Shown: positions 27,261 to 36,538 of the stretch, one piece after another | How positions within the stretch are numbered: position 1 is the first letter of the stretch | Layout: each line of letters begins with the position of its first letter | DNA from: Alistipes dispar | Lineage (GTDB): Bacteria > Bacteroidota > Bacteroidia > Bacteroidales > Rikenellaceae | NCBI RefSeq assembly: GCF_006542685.1 | Contig: NZ_AP019736.1 | Span: 2,592,001 to 2,656,000, forward strand | Direction: 5' to 3' | Length of the DNA stretch: 64,000 nucleotides | Translations under genes and position numbers: made by a program | Notes under the pieces: model-generated | Database searches by the model: none | Told to the model about the DNA's origin: nothing | The model's input: only the letters and a program-made list of their open reading frames with translations

Positions 27261-29030
27261 TCATCGAGACAGTTCGTTGAGTTTCCGTTTGGCCCGGGAT
27301 AGTCTGTCGGGCCATCCCTTTTCCGGAGTGATGGTGGCGAATCCGGAGAGCAGCGTTTCGAGCTGTTCGAGCCGTGACGCGGCCTCCGGTGTTCCTTTGG
27401 CCGCGAACTCCTTTTTCAGAATCGAGATCTTCTCGGCATCCTGTATTCCTTCGACCAGCCGTTCGAACCGGACCGAAGAGCGTGCCCCGGGGTAAATGAT
27501 GTATGTATCGCCGGCGGGGAAGGTCCTGAAACGCGAGTCGGTCAGCGGCTCCCCGACCCACGAATTGTAGGCCCAGCGCAGAAATCCGTCGTAACCGCAG
27601 GCGGCCATATACCATCCGGCATAGACCGCTTCGGCGGGGGCGGAGAAGGTGAACATGTTGGGGAAGCGGTCCGAACAGCAGACATAGTAGGTCGTTATGA
27701 AGCCTTGGGCGCGTCGCTCGGCGATATGCTGCGGCGGAACCCGGTCGCGGACTTTGACGCACATGCTGTTTATGAAAGGATAGTTCAGGTAGCTGTTCTT
27801 GTTGTCGGCCATGGCGATCCCCAGTTCGGGCGCCGTCTTCCGCAGGAGGCCGAGCGCATCGGTCATCTCCTCCGGCGAACGTTCGTCCATGGCGATATTC
27901 GTCCGTCCGAGCCACCCCTTTTCGCGGAGGTGTCCGGAGAAGTCGGTGAGGAACGGCACCCACAGCGCTTCGAAGGCCGGAGTGCCCGGATCGGCCGTCA
28001 CATCGACGAAACGGCCCGTGGAACCGTCCCGGTAGTGGAGTTCGTTGTTCCACGGCAGCATCGAGTAGCAGTTGATGGTACGGTCGATTCCCAGCCCCGT
28101 CATCAGTTCGACCCACCGGTCGAAGACCGTGTAGTCGTAGCTCCACGATCCGTCTGCATTCTTTGTCCAGACGATCATGTCGGCATAGGCGTCGAAGCAC
28201 TGGTTGTTCCACGGGTCCTTGTTCAGCGTCGTGGTGACGACCTTTTGGCCGGCGTCGGCCAGCAGCCGCATGTACGGGACAAGGGCCTCGAAGTGGGCGT
28301 CGCTCCACAGGTCGAGCCCTTCGACGCGGGCGACGGCCGCAGGGTGCTGCCAGAGGTCGAGGTAGTAGTTCCATTCGGCAGGGGGCGGGAGTTCCCGGCC
28401 GATGACCGTGAGTCCGATGTCGAATGTTCGGAGCTGCCGCCCTTTTGCATACACTTTTACCGTCGAAGCGTACTCTCCGGCGGGGGCGTCGGCCGGGATG
28501 GAGACCGTTATCCACACCGGACGGACGCTTCGGGCCTTTATGTCGAAAACCTCGATGTCGTCGAGCATGTCCGGAACCAGGTGCGGCGGGTAGATCGCCG
28601 GATCGTGATAGCCGCATTTGTTGCCGAACTCGTCGCTCAGGACATAGCGGACGAATCGGGCGCGGGCGGCGTCTTCGGGAAGCGTGTGCCCGTCCGATCG
28701 GAACGGCTCCACCTCGACCTCTACGCCTTCCGCACCGGAGGCGGTCCAGAGCAGCAGTTGGGCGGACACCCGTTCGCCGCGCCATCCCTCCAGCCGGGCG
28801 GATGTCGCGGGCGCTGCGTCCGGGGCGACCGAACGTCTGAAAACGGCGTCCGTGCTCACGAACGAGGCGTGGAGCCCTCGGGGAACGTCCGACCAGTCGG
28901 AGAGCGTGTCGGCCGTGGGGTCGGGCAGTTCGTCGAACGATGAGATTTTCCGGGCGGTCCCGCTGTCGCACGAGACGAGCGACAGGGAGAGCCCTGCGGA
29001 CAATAACAACGAAGAAAGGTACGGTTTCAT
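27261..29030 (-). CDS. DUF4091 / GH123-like glycoside hydrolase lipoprotein
   Basis: 589 residues; signal MKPYLSSLLLSAGLSLS with lipobox LVSC. The N-terminal ~190 residues form a beta-sandwich (VWITVSIPADAPAGEY), followed by a TIM-barrel region (WNYYLDLWQHP, LNKDPWNNQ). An adjacent acidic pair Asp382-Glu383 sits in NIAMDERSPEEM; in GH123 beta-N-acetylgalactosaminidases such a DE pair is catalytic, with the substrate's own acetamido group acting as nucleophile. The C-terminal part with GYDGFLRWAYNSW and FRTFPAGDTYIIYPG is the DUF4091 signature. It follows the GH89-GH3 gene by 22 bases and precedes the terminator. Exo-removal of GalNAc (or GlcNAc) from host glycans is the likely role, inferred from family and context. 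Confidence 0.82.
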   Translation of the reverse strand: MKPYLSSLLLSAGLSLSLVSCDSGTARKISSFDELPDPTADTLSDWSDVPRGLHASFVSTDAVFRRSVAPDAAPATSARLEGWRGERVSAQLLLWTASGAEGVEVEVEPFRSDGHTLPEDAARARFVRYVLSDEFGNKCGYHDPAIYPPHLVPDMLDDIEVFDIKARSVRPVWITVSIPADAPAGEYASTVKVYAKGRQLRTFDIGLTVIGRELPPPAEWNYYLDLWQHPAAVARVEGLDLWSDAHFEALVPYMRLLADAGQKVVTTTLNKDPWNNQCFDAYADMIVWTKNADGSWSYDYTVFDRWVELMTGLGIDRTINCYSMLPWNNELHYRDGSTGRFVDVTADPGTPAFEALWVPFLTDFSGHLREKGWLGRTNIAMDERSPEEMTDALGLLRKTAPELGIAMADNKNSYLNYPFINSMCVKVRDRVPPQHIAERRAQGFITTYYVCCSDRFPNMFTFSAPAEAVYAGWYMAACGYDGFLRWAYNSWVGEPLTDSRFRTFPAGDTYIIYPGARSSVRFERLVEGIQDAEKISILKKEFAAKGTPEAASRLEQLETLLSGFATITPEKGWPDRLSRAKRKLNELSR

Positions 29031-29052
29031 AGCCTGTCTTACTGGTTTTGGG

Positions 29053-32000
29053 TCAGTTCATGATCGGTTCCAACTCGATGTCGAGGCTGCCGCCCTCCGT
29101 GACGTCTATCTCCCGGCGTTCGTAGCCTTCCAGTTCGAAGACGGCCCGGTCGTTGGTCCGGATGCGGAGGGCGTATCTTCCGTGTCTGTCGGTCACGACG
29201 GCACGTGCGGGGGCCGATGCGGCGCAGACCCTGACGTTCGGCATGACCGCCGCCTGCACGTTGCGCACCGTTCCAGAAATCTCGACCTCCGCTCCCGGCT
29301 TCCGGACGGCGCCTGCTTCCGCACCGGTCGCCTTGGGGGCCGGGATGTCTGCGCGACCGGCCACGGTTACCGTGTCGCGGAGCCGGATGTCCCGGGAGGA
29401 GGCCCCGACCTGCAACTCGAAATCGCCCGGTTCGACGACCCTCCGCATGCCGGCATCGTACAGGGCGAGCTGTTGGACGGGTATCGAGAAACGAACCTGC
29501 CGCTCTTCGCCCGGGGCCAGCTCCACCTTGTCGAATGCCTGGAGTTGTCTGACGGGGGTCACAACGGAACTTATCGGATCCCGGACATACAGTTGCACGA
29601 CTTCTCGGCCCGTCCGGCTGCCCGTGTTTTTCACGCGGACGTTCACCTTCAGGGTGTCGGTCGCGGTGAGCTCCCGGGAAACAGTCTCCATTCCGGAATA
29701 TTCGAACCGCGTGTAGCTCAATCCGTATCCGAACGGATAGAGCGGTTCGGGGTCCGAGAAGACGTAATCGCGCCCCGGACTGTCGGGGGAGCCTTTCTTG
29801 TTGTAGTAGCCTTTGTCCGTGGGCAGGTGATTGTAGTAGCACGGCAGGTGTCCGGCGCTCTGCGGAAACGAGACGGGGAGCCTGCCCGAAGGGTTCGTTT
29901 TCCCGAAAAGTATTCCTGCGACGGAGGCTCCGGCCTCCTCGCCGGCATACCACTGCACGAGCACGGCATCCGCCAGTTCCCGGATGCGGGCCAGTTCGAA
30001 CGGTTTGCCCGTCACGAGCACGACTATCATCGGTTTGCCCGTCCGGGCGAGTTCTTCGACGAGTTCCTCCTGCACGCCCGGCAGACGCAGACTGGTAAGA
30101 TCGTAGCCCTCCCCGCTGGTCGCCGGTTCGGATGCCCGGGCGAGTACGGCGCTCTGCGACCCGACGAATGCTACGACGACGTCGCTCCGGCGGGCGGCTT
30201 TCAGGGCTTCGCCGAACCCGCTTTCGTCCTGCGAATAGGGATCGCATCCCTCCGCATAGTTCACCCGCACGCCGGAGCCGGCCAGGTATTCCCGGATTCC
30301 GCGCAGCGGGGTGACGCCCTCGTCCTTCTCCGCGCTCCAACTGTAATCGCCGAACTGTACGCGGTCGGCGTTCGGGCCGATGACGGCCACCGACCGCAGT
30401 TTGCCGGGCGACAGCGGCAGCACGCCGTTGCGGTTTTCGAGCAGTACGGCGCTTTCGTCGGCGATCTGCCGGGCGAGGCGCACGGCTTCTGGAGCGTGTA
30501 TCTTCCGCCGCCAGCCGAGCGTGTCCGCCGGTTCCCCGTCGAAGAGGCCGGAAGCGAATTTGGCGAATAAAATGTTGCCGACGGCCCGGTCGATGTGTTT
30601 TTCGTCGAGAAATCCTTCCCGGACCATTCGTTCCGCATGTCGGTATTCTTCGCTCCCGGCTTCGAGGTCGATGCCGGCTTCGATGGCCATGCGGGCTGCG
30701 GCGCCTCCGGGAGCGGCCACGCGGTGGAAATGCGAGAGCATCCTGACCGAACCCCAGTCGGAGTAGACGTATCCCCTGAATCCGAGGCTGTCGCGCAGCA
30801 GTCCGGTCATCAGGGATTTCGAACCCGTGACCGCCTCGTCGTCGTAGGAACTGTAACAATTCATGGCAGACAGCGGCTTCGTCGCGGCGATCAGTTCCCG
30901 GAAGGGTTTCACGTAAAGGCTCATCAGCTCCCGTTTGCCGCCTTTCACCGAGGCCAGGTTGAGCCCTGCCGTGGGGGTGCCGTGTGCGACGAAGTGCTTG
31001 GGTGTCGTGATCATGCCTTTGGCGTGCATGGCTTGCATGTAGGCGGCGCCCATGCATGAGATCAGGTGCGGGTCTTCGCCGAAAGTCTCTTCGACGCGCC
31101 CCCAGCGCAGCTCCCGGGCGATGTCGAGTACGGGAGCGAGCACCTGTTTTGCACCGATGGCCTCCATTTCGTCGGCGATATGGCCGGCCATTCCGCCGAC
31201 GAGTTGCGGGTTGAAGGTCGCGCCCTGCGCAATGGCCTGCGGAAAGATCGTGCTGCCGTCCTGCACGACACCGTGAAGCCCCTCCATGACGGGAATGACC
31301 GGAATGCCGAGGCGGGTGTCGCTGCGCATGTACGCCTGTATCTGCCGCATGGCCTTCATGTACTGTTCGGAGGAGTAGGGGAACGCCTCGACGCATCCCC
31401 AGCCGACCCCGCCGGTGGAGGAGGCCAGTTTTTCGAGATCGACCTCTCCTCCGTCGTCGAAGTGTTTGAAATGGATGTGGCGCATCTGCGCGATCTTTTC
31501 ACGCAGGGTCATCCGTCCCAGCAGGTCGTTCGCACGTTCCCGGGGCGTGAGGTTCCGGTCCTTGTAGGGCGGACGCACGGCAAGCAGCACCGAATCCACC
31601 TTGGCGAGCAGCTCTCCGCGCGGTTCGGTCGGGTACTCCTTTCCGGAATCGGCCCATGCCTTTTCCATGCCGAAATAGTCCGGTTCGGGGATTTTCCGGC
31701 CCTCCATATCGGCGCTCAGATACTCGAAGAAAGCCTTCCAGCGCGGCAGGTAGTAATCAGCGAGCAGGCCGCTCCATTCCTTGTTGGCATAGTCGTGCAC
31801 GCGGGTATTCGGATCGGCGGGTCCCCAGTAGGTGATCTGCGTCTTGGCGTTTTTCAACGACTGACGGCGTTCCTGTTCGTTGTCGCCGTAATGCAGGGCC
31901 TTGTCGAGCCATCGTCCCAGCAGAAAATCCGGTTGCGTGCCCGTGAGACGGTCCTGAAGTCCGAGCAGCGCGAGGAAATCGGCCGCAAGCAGACCGAACC

Positions 32001-33744
32001 CTTCACGATCGCCGCGACGGTATGCCTTGACGGTCCTTTGGTAGATATCCCGGGCGTGGTTGGCGAGCACTTGGCGTGCCAGATCGGCCAGGTCGTAACG
32101 GTATGTCGGCGAGTTCCCGTACTGCTCCGCCGCCTTGCGGAACAGGACCAGCGCATCGACGAGCTTTGCCGGGTCGTACTGGAACCGTTTGGGGCCCCAT
32201 GTCGAAACGCTGGTGACGTCCAGTCCGGGGCGGGCGCAGAAGATGGATTCGAAGGTCCCTTCCCCCTTGATGGCGAACTCGCCGTAAACGGACCCCAGCA
32301 ACAGCCGCCAGGCTTCGTGGACATGGTCGTTCCATGTGCCGTAGCGATAGGCGATGTATCGGCGCAGGTAGTCGTCGGGATCGGGCGCTCCGGGCTCCCA
32401 GGCCGTTTTCAGGGCCCAGTCATAGACGATCGGATTGGCGGCGATACCTTCGGGCAGGATACCCACGCCGCAGAGGAGATTCTTGGATTCGGAACGGGCC
32501 TCGTGGGGTCCCGCGAGAATCACCGGAAGCTGGCCGCCCATATCGGTCTTGCCGCCGAAATGGTTTACGGTGGCCCAGATCCACGGGGTGCCGTAGAACT
32601 CCCCGGTGTTTCGCCACGTCGAACCGCTCTCCCCGAAGAGGTCGATGACCACGGTCAATGCCGGGTCGAGCCCTGCGAGCAGTTCCTTCTTCGGATTGCC
32701 GCTCCATCCCTGGAGCATCCATTTCGATCCGGGGAAATGCCGCTGCATGGAGGCCTGGATCAACGACGCTGTGCGGGTCACGTGCATCCCGGTCGTATCG
32801 CCTCCCTCGTGGAAGAGGTCGCCGCCGAGGTAGTTCACCGAGTCGCCGTAGAGTTCCCGCAGGACGGAGTAGTAGCGGTCGGCCATCCGGTCGAAGAGCG
32901 GGTCTTCGGGGAGCAGGATCGCGGGGCGGGGGAAGATGCGTCCCCACAATCCCTGATCGACGATCCGGGCGTCGGGGTATTTCTCCCGGAGCTTGTTGGG
33001 AACCATGCCCCAGAAGCCCTGCAATACGGGTTCGATGCCCAGTTCGGCCATCCGCGCCAGGATACGCCGCTGCATCCGGGCCCGGCTTTCCATCATGCCG
33101 CGGCTCATCGGGCCGCCCCATCCTTCGAGATTGCCCATGAGCCACCATGCCGTGAAAGCCGGCCCCGGGATGAAGTCACCGATCTCCTCTTCGGTAAATC
33201 CGGCGTCTTCCAGCGTTCGGGCCCAGACGAGTTCGGTCCCCAGGGGGGCGAGCATGAGATTGACGCCGTTCAGGGCCATCCAGTCGAGTTCGCGCTCCCA
33301 GTCGTTCCAGTCGTAAAACGAATAGGTATAGTTGTATGTGCAGTAGTTGAGGGCGTAGCGGTAGCGGAACGGAGAGCGGACCGTCACCGAAGGTACGACT
33401 TCCGGAAGCGACGGCAGATCGTGCAGGTTGTCGCCGTTGTGCGACAGGCTCATCCCGCAGTAATGGTTCAGGTAGTAATTGACGGCCGTGGCTGCCGCGG
33501 AGGACGAGGACGCTTCGATCGTCAGCCGTCCTTGCCGTGCGGAGAGTGTGAATGCGTCGCAGCTTCCTGCGGCATCGGACGCAGGACGGAAATCGACCTT
33601 GCCGGCCAGAAAGGGGATGCGGCGCTCCACGAGCCGGGCGACGCCGCTGAAATCCGGCTGCTCCGGAGCCGCTCCGGCCAGGATCGGAATCGACAGGGAC
33701 AGGACGAGGAGCCCCGTCCGGCAAAATGAAGTCAGGCGTAGCAT
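29053..33744 (-). CDS. GH89-GH3 fusion glycosidase
   Basis: 1563 residues with a signal peptide ending ILAGAAP. Residues ~20-690 are GH89 (alpha-N-acetylglucosaminidase, NAGLU family): YCTYNYTYSFYDWNDWERE, GFWGMVPNKL, and the likely catalytic Glu313 (DLFHEGGD) and Glu432 (LPEGIAANP). Residues ~710-1440 are GH3: IPVMEGLHG, KHFVAHG, the nucleophile Asp996 in VYSDWGSV, and the PYFPFGYGLSYT-like PLYPFGYGLSYTRFEYSG with a fibronectin-type end. A short carboxypeptidase-regulatory-like domain closes the protein. GH89 removes terminal alpha-GlcNAc; the GH3 has the KH..G type motif of beta-glucosidases and related exo-enzymes, not the NagZ motif. The start codon follows the EEP stop by one base, so expression is coupled. 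Both domains appear complete. Confidence 0.93.
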   Translation of the reverse strand: MLRLTSFCRTGLLVLSLSIPILAGAAPEQPDFSGVARLVERRIPFLAGKVDFRPASDAAGSCDAFTLSARQGRLTIEASSSSAAATAVNYYLNHYCGMSLSHNGDNLHDLPSLPEVVPSVTVRSPFRYRYALNYCTYNYTYSFYDWNDWERELDWMALNGVNLMLAPLGTELVWARTLEDAGFTEEEIGDFIPGPAFTAWWLMGNLEGWGGPMSRGMMESRARMQRRILARMAELGIEPVLQGFWGMVPNKLREKYPDARIVDQGLWGRIFPRPAILLPEDPLFDRMADRYYSVLRELYGDSVNYLGGDLFHEGGDTTGMHVTRTASLIQASMQRHFPGSKWMLQGWSGNPKKELLAGLDPALTVVIDLFGESGSTWRNTGEFYGTPWIWATVNHFGGKTDMGGQLPVILAGPHEARSESKNLLCGVGILPEGIAANPIVYDWALKTAWEPGAPDPDDYLRRYIAYRYGTWNDHVHEAWRLLLGSVYGEFAIKGEGTFESIFCARPGLDVTSVSTWGPKRFQYDPAKLVDALVLFRKAAEQYGNSPTYRYDLADLARQVLANHARDIYQRTVKAYRRGDREGFGLLAADFLALLGLQDRLTGTQPDFLLGRWLDKALHYGDNEQERRQSLKNAKTQITYWGPADPNTRVHDYANKEWSGLLADYYLPRWKAFFEYLSADMEGRKIPEPDYFGMEKAWADSGKEYPTEPRGELLAKVDSVLLAVRPPYKDRNLTPRERANDLLGRMTLREKIAQMRHIHFKHFDDGGEVDLEKLASSTGGVGWGCVEAFPYSSEQYMKAMRQIQAYMRSDTRLGIPVIPVMEGLHGVVQDGSTIFPQAIAQGATFNPQLVGGMAGHIADEMEAIGAKQVLAPVLDIARELRWGRVEETFGEDPHLISCMGAAYMQAMHAKGMITTPKHFVAHGTPTAGLNLASVKGGKRELMSLYVKPFRELIAATKPLSAMNCYSSYDDEAVTGSKSLMTGLLRDSLGFRGYVYSDWGSVRMLSHFHRVAAPGGAAARMAIEAGIDLEAGSEEYRHAERMVREGFLDEKHIDRAVGNILFAKFASGLFDGEPADTLGWRRKIHAPEAVRLARQIADESAVLLENRNGVLPLSPGKLRSVAVIGPNADRVQFGDYSWSAEKDEGVTPLRGIREYLAGSGVRVNYAEGCDPYSQDESGFGEALKAARRSDVVVAFVGSQSAVLARASEPATSGEGYDLTSLRLPGVQEELVEELARTGKPMIVVLVTGKPFELARIRELADAVLVQWYAGEEAGASVAGILFGKTNPSGRLPVSFPQSAGHLPCYYNHLPTDKGYYNKKGSPDSPGRDYVFSDPEPLYPFGYGLSYTRFEYSGMETVSRELTATDTLKVNVRVKNTGSRTGREVVQLYVRDPISSVVTPVRQLQAFDKVELAPGEERQVRFSIPVQQLALYDAGMRRVVEPGDFELQVGASSRDIRLRDTVTVAGRADIPAPKATGAEAGAVRKPGAEVEISGTVRNVQAAVMPNVRVCAASAPARAVVTDRHGRYALRIRTNDRAVFELEGYERREIDVTEGGSLDIELEPIMN

Positions 33745-33745
33745 T

Positions 33746-34654
33746 TTATTTCAGTTCGATGTCCAGATAGACCGGGAAATGATCCGATACGGTGTCGAGG
33801 TCCTCGACCTTGCCGTTGAAATTCAGTTTTTTCACGACTCCGGTTTCGAGAAAGTTTACCGCGGACGGTTGGTCGTTGCCGTCGAACAGGATGTAGTCGA
33901 TGGTTTCGTTGGGCTGGCCGGGAAGCGTCCCTTCGGTAGAGCTCTTGATCGCAAATTCGCTCGTGAGGATGGGGAAGGCCGCGCCGCCGCCCGACCATCT
34001 GTGGGAGTCGTTGAGGTCGCCGGCGAGGAACACCGGTTTCCGGTAACCGTTCGACACTTCGTTGATGATGGAGGCGCTCCGCCGTCTCGCGTCGTCGTTC
34101 AGGTCGAGATGGGTTCCCATGAAGACGAAATCGGGCGTTTCGACGACGATCAGCATGCGGCCCTCGTCGCCCGGCAGTTCGACCATTTCCACATTTTGGA
34201 CCCCCAGGTCTTTCTTGACGAGGACTCCGGGGCCGATCTTGCCGCCCATGTAGTCCGCCGCCGGGGCGAAAATGACCTGGTAGTCGATGCCGGTCGCGTC
34301 GGCGATTTCCTGCAACAGGTCGCGTTTGTTGCGGTTCAGCGCCCCTTTGTCGAGTTCCTGGATCGCTACGATGTCGGCGTCGAGCGTCTTGATCACCCGG
34401 GCGAAGTTTTCCGTGTTCGTCTGCGAGACGGCCGGTGTCCCTGTGTTGCTGCGGCAATAGTAGGAATTGTAGGTCATCAGCCGGATTGCCGACTGCGAGG
34501 TTTTGGGGTATTTGTACTCTTCGGAAGTGCCGCTTTCGTTGCCGCCGATGCCTCCGGTGCTGAGCTTCGGTGTCTCCGATTTTCCGCACGAGGTGAGGGG
34601 AAGCATGCCCGCGAGGAGCATGACGGCGAGGATGATTTTGCCTGAATTTTTCAT
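33746..34654 (-). CDS. Endonuclease/exonuclease/phosphatase-family lipoprotein
   Basis: 302 residues from ATG 34654, which gives the signal MKNSGKIILAVMLLAGMLPL and lipobox LTSC. The EEP (DNase I-like) fold is marked by IRLMTYNSYY, DADIVAIQELDKG (metal-binding Glu), GTHLDLNDDARRRS, FLAGDLNDSH (catalytic Asp and Asn) and SDHFPVYLDIEL (catalytic Asp-His). Family members hydrolyse phosphodiester bonds in DNA, phospholipids or phosphoinositides. A lipoprotein version inside a sugar operon could remove phosphate-linked groups from glycans or free carbohydrate from phospholipid anchors; this is only an inference. It lies between susD and the GH89-GH3 gene, after an 15-bp-stem hairpin. Confidence 0.9.
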   Translation of the reverse strand: MKNSGKIILAVMLLAGMLPLTSCGKSETPKLSTGGIGGNESGTSEEYKYPKTSQSAIRLMTYNSYYCRSNTGTPAVSQTNTENFARVIKTLDADIVAIQELDKGALNRNKRDLLQEIADATGIDYQVIFAPAADYMGGKIGPGVLVKKDLGVQNVEMVELPGDEGRMLIVVETPDFVFMGTHLDLNDDARRRSASIINEVSNGYRKPVFLAGDLNDSHRWSGGGAAFPILTSEFAIKSSTEGTLPGQPNETIDYILFDGNDQPSAVNFLETGVVKKLNFNGKVEDLDTVSDHFPVYLDIELK

Positions 34655-34690
34655 AACAAGATTCTTGTTTGCGCTGTTTTTCTTTGAACG

Positions 34691-34732
34691 GTGGCATGCG
34701 GCGGTGCGGCTTTGCGTACCGCCGCATGCCAC
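34691..34732 (-). promoter_or_regulatory. 15-bp perfect hairpin between susD and EEP gene
   Basis: GTGGCATGCGGCGGT (34691-34705) pairs perfectly with 34718-34732 across a 12-base loop. No T-run follows on the minus strand, so it probably stabilises or attenuates the mRNA between the abundant SusCD part and the enzyme genes. Confidence 0.6.
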
Positions 34733-34737
34733 GCGGT

Positions 34738-36525
34738 TTACCAGTTCGGATTCTGTTTGATCTTGTCGGGAGCGAACTGAATCTGCGACAGCGGCAGCGG
34801 ATAGAGATAATCCCTGTCTTCGCGCCACTCGCGCGGTTCGGTCTCGGTGTTGTGGACGATGATGTTGCCTCCGGCGGCTCCGGTCAGTTCGAAGGCGCTG
34901 CCGATCTTGAGGAACGTCTTGATGACGGCGAGTTCCGGATGGTCCGCGGCCTTCGGCGCCGAAGAGGTCGTGTAGAGGCAGACATCCAGTGCGCTGACGT
35001 CGCCGCTGCCGTCGAGGTCATAGATGCGGTATCCGTCGGAGTTCATGCCGGGCGTGAAGTACATGCCCTTGAACTCCTGTTCGAACATTTTACCCTCTTT
35101 CCAGCGTACCATGTCGTAGTAGCGGTGTCCTTCGGCGATCAGTTCGATGGTCCGTTCGCGGCGGATTTCGAGGATGACGCCCTTGTTCTCGCCGCTGACA
35201 TGCGGATATCCCGTCACGTCGCTGGTAAGATACGGATCCGGATTGTCGTTGGCCTCTTCCATGTCGAGATTCGGCATGCCCACCCGGTCGCGGATCGGTT
35301 TGATGGATTTGTCGATATCCGTCTGGGTCAGCGTTCCGCGTTCGGCCTTGGCCTCGGCGAAGTTCAGGTAGACTTCGGCGGCACGGAAGAGGATGATGTC
35401 GTTGTACGACTTATTGTAACCGTCCTGACTGGGATCGGTCACCCATTTGGTCAGCTGGTATCCGGTCGTCGAGCACGAGAAGTCGGGCGAGAGTCGGTCC
35501 GTCTGGCCTATGCGGGTGTAGCCCGGTCCGCGGACGGTCTGCGTGAGCCGCGGGTCGCGGTCCTGCATCTCCTGATAGAACTCCATTGTGGCGTATCCCG
35601 GAACGTCCGTGAAACGGCTGCCGTCCGTCTTGAGGTAGCTGTCCACGATCTTCTTGTTCAGTCCCGGCATACCGTAGGTGTTGGAGAGCGTGTAGTTGTT
35701 GGCGTTATGAATGATGTTCAGCCCGATTTCGTAGTCGCGGGCCAGGATCACTTCCGTGGAGATGGCGTTGTTCGACGAGAAGAGGTCCCGGTAGGGGGTC
35801 TGCGAACCCTTGTATATCTGATACGGACTCTCGTCGATGAACTGTTCTGCCGCCTCGATGCATTCGTCCAGGTACTCTTCGTAACCGGCTATGCCGTGGT
35901 ATTTGCGGAATGTGCCTTCGAAAAGACAGATCCGCGACTTGAGGGCGAGGGCGGTCCACTGCGTGACGCTGTAGACGTTCTGTTCCTGCGGCAGTTTGTC
36001 GATGGCGTAGTCGATGTCCTCGAGAATCTTGGACATGACCAGTTCGCGGGAGTCGCGGGCCTTGTATAGATCGGGGTCGTCCGATTTCAGGGGCCGGTCG
36101 TACCAGGGCACGTCGCCGAAGCGTTTCACTTTCTCGAAATAGAAGTAGGCGCGGAAGAACCGGGCCACGCCGTCATAGCGCTCGCGGGCCTTCGTGTCGC
36201 TGCAGCGGTGCGAATAGTGGAGGTAGTTGTTGATGTAGGTGAGCGGCTGCCAGCTCCCGGTGTCCCATCCGCCGCCTTCATTGACGACCGTGCGCGTACC
36301 CGACACTTCGGGCTGGAGCGTCGTCACGATGATGACGTCGGCACTTTCGGAGTAGATGCTGCTTGCCTCGGGAAAGTTCTGCTGGTAAAAGGTATTGGTG
36401 AAGGTTTCCAGTTCCGCCTCGTTGTTGAAATAGTTCTCGGGAGCCAGCTTGTCCAGCGGGAATTCATCGAGATTGCACGAAACGAACACCGCGGCGATAC
36501 ATAGGGTATAGAATGTCTTTTTCAT
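34738..36525 (-). CDS. SusD/RagB-family glycan-binding lipoprotein
   Basis: 595 residues from ATG 36525 (MKKTFYTLCIAAVFVSC lipobox), chosen over upstream codons that overlap the end of susC. NLDEFPLDKLAPENYFNNEAE is the classic SusD opening; ARFFRAYFYFEKVKRFGDVPW, the second conserved block, and RTIELIAEGHRYYDMVRWKEG, the third, are all present in typical order. It should bind oligosaccharide on the cell surface together with the STN-type SusC encoded 13 bases upstream. Given the downstream GH89, GH3 and GH123-like enzymes, an N-acetylhexosamine-containing glycan such as mucin or glycosphingolipid is a reasonable guess. Confidence 0.95.
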   Translation of the reverse strand: MKKTFYTLCIAAVFVSCNLDEFPLDKLAPENYFNNEAELETFTNTFYQQNFPEASSIYSESADVIIVTTLQPEVSGTRTVVNEGGGWDTGSWQPLTYINNYLHYSHRCSDTKARERYDGVARFFRAYFYFEKVKRFGDVPWYDRPLKSDDPDLYKARDSRELVMSKILEDIDYAIDKLPQEQNVYSVTQWTALALKSRICLFEGTFRKYHGIAGYEEYLDECIEAAEQFIDESPYQIYKGSQTPYRDLFSSNNAISTEVILARDYEIGLNIIHNANNYTLSNTYGMPGLNKKIVDSYLKTDGSRFTDVPGYATMEFYQEMQDRDPRLTQTVRGPGYTRIGQTDRLSPDFSCSTTGYQLTKWVTDPSQDGYNKSYNDIILFRAAEVYLNFAEAKAERGTLTQTDIDKSIKPIRDRVGMPNLDMEEANDNPDPYLTSDVTGYPHVSGENKGVILEIRRERTIELIAEGHRYYDMVRWKEGKMFEQEFKGMYFTPGMNSDGYRIYDLDGSGDVSALDVCLYTTSSAPKAADHPELAVIKTFLKIGSAFELTGAAGGNIIVHNTETEPREWREDRDYLYPLPLSQIQFAPDKIKQNPNW

Positions 36526-36538
36526 GACTTTGGTTTGT

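Noticed and set aside
33241..33249. Short G run (G6) in the GH89 region as another variable tract
   Set aside because: Six bases are too short to stand out at this base composition and the reading frame is intact.
31066..33729. 887-codon plus-strand open frame opposite the GH89-GH3 gene
   Set aside because: The minus-strand protein has full family signatures over its whole length; the plus-strand translation shows none.
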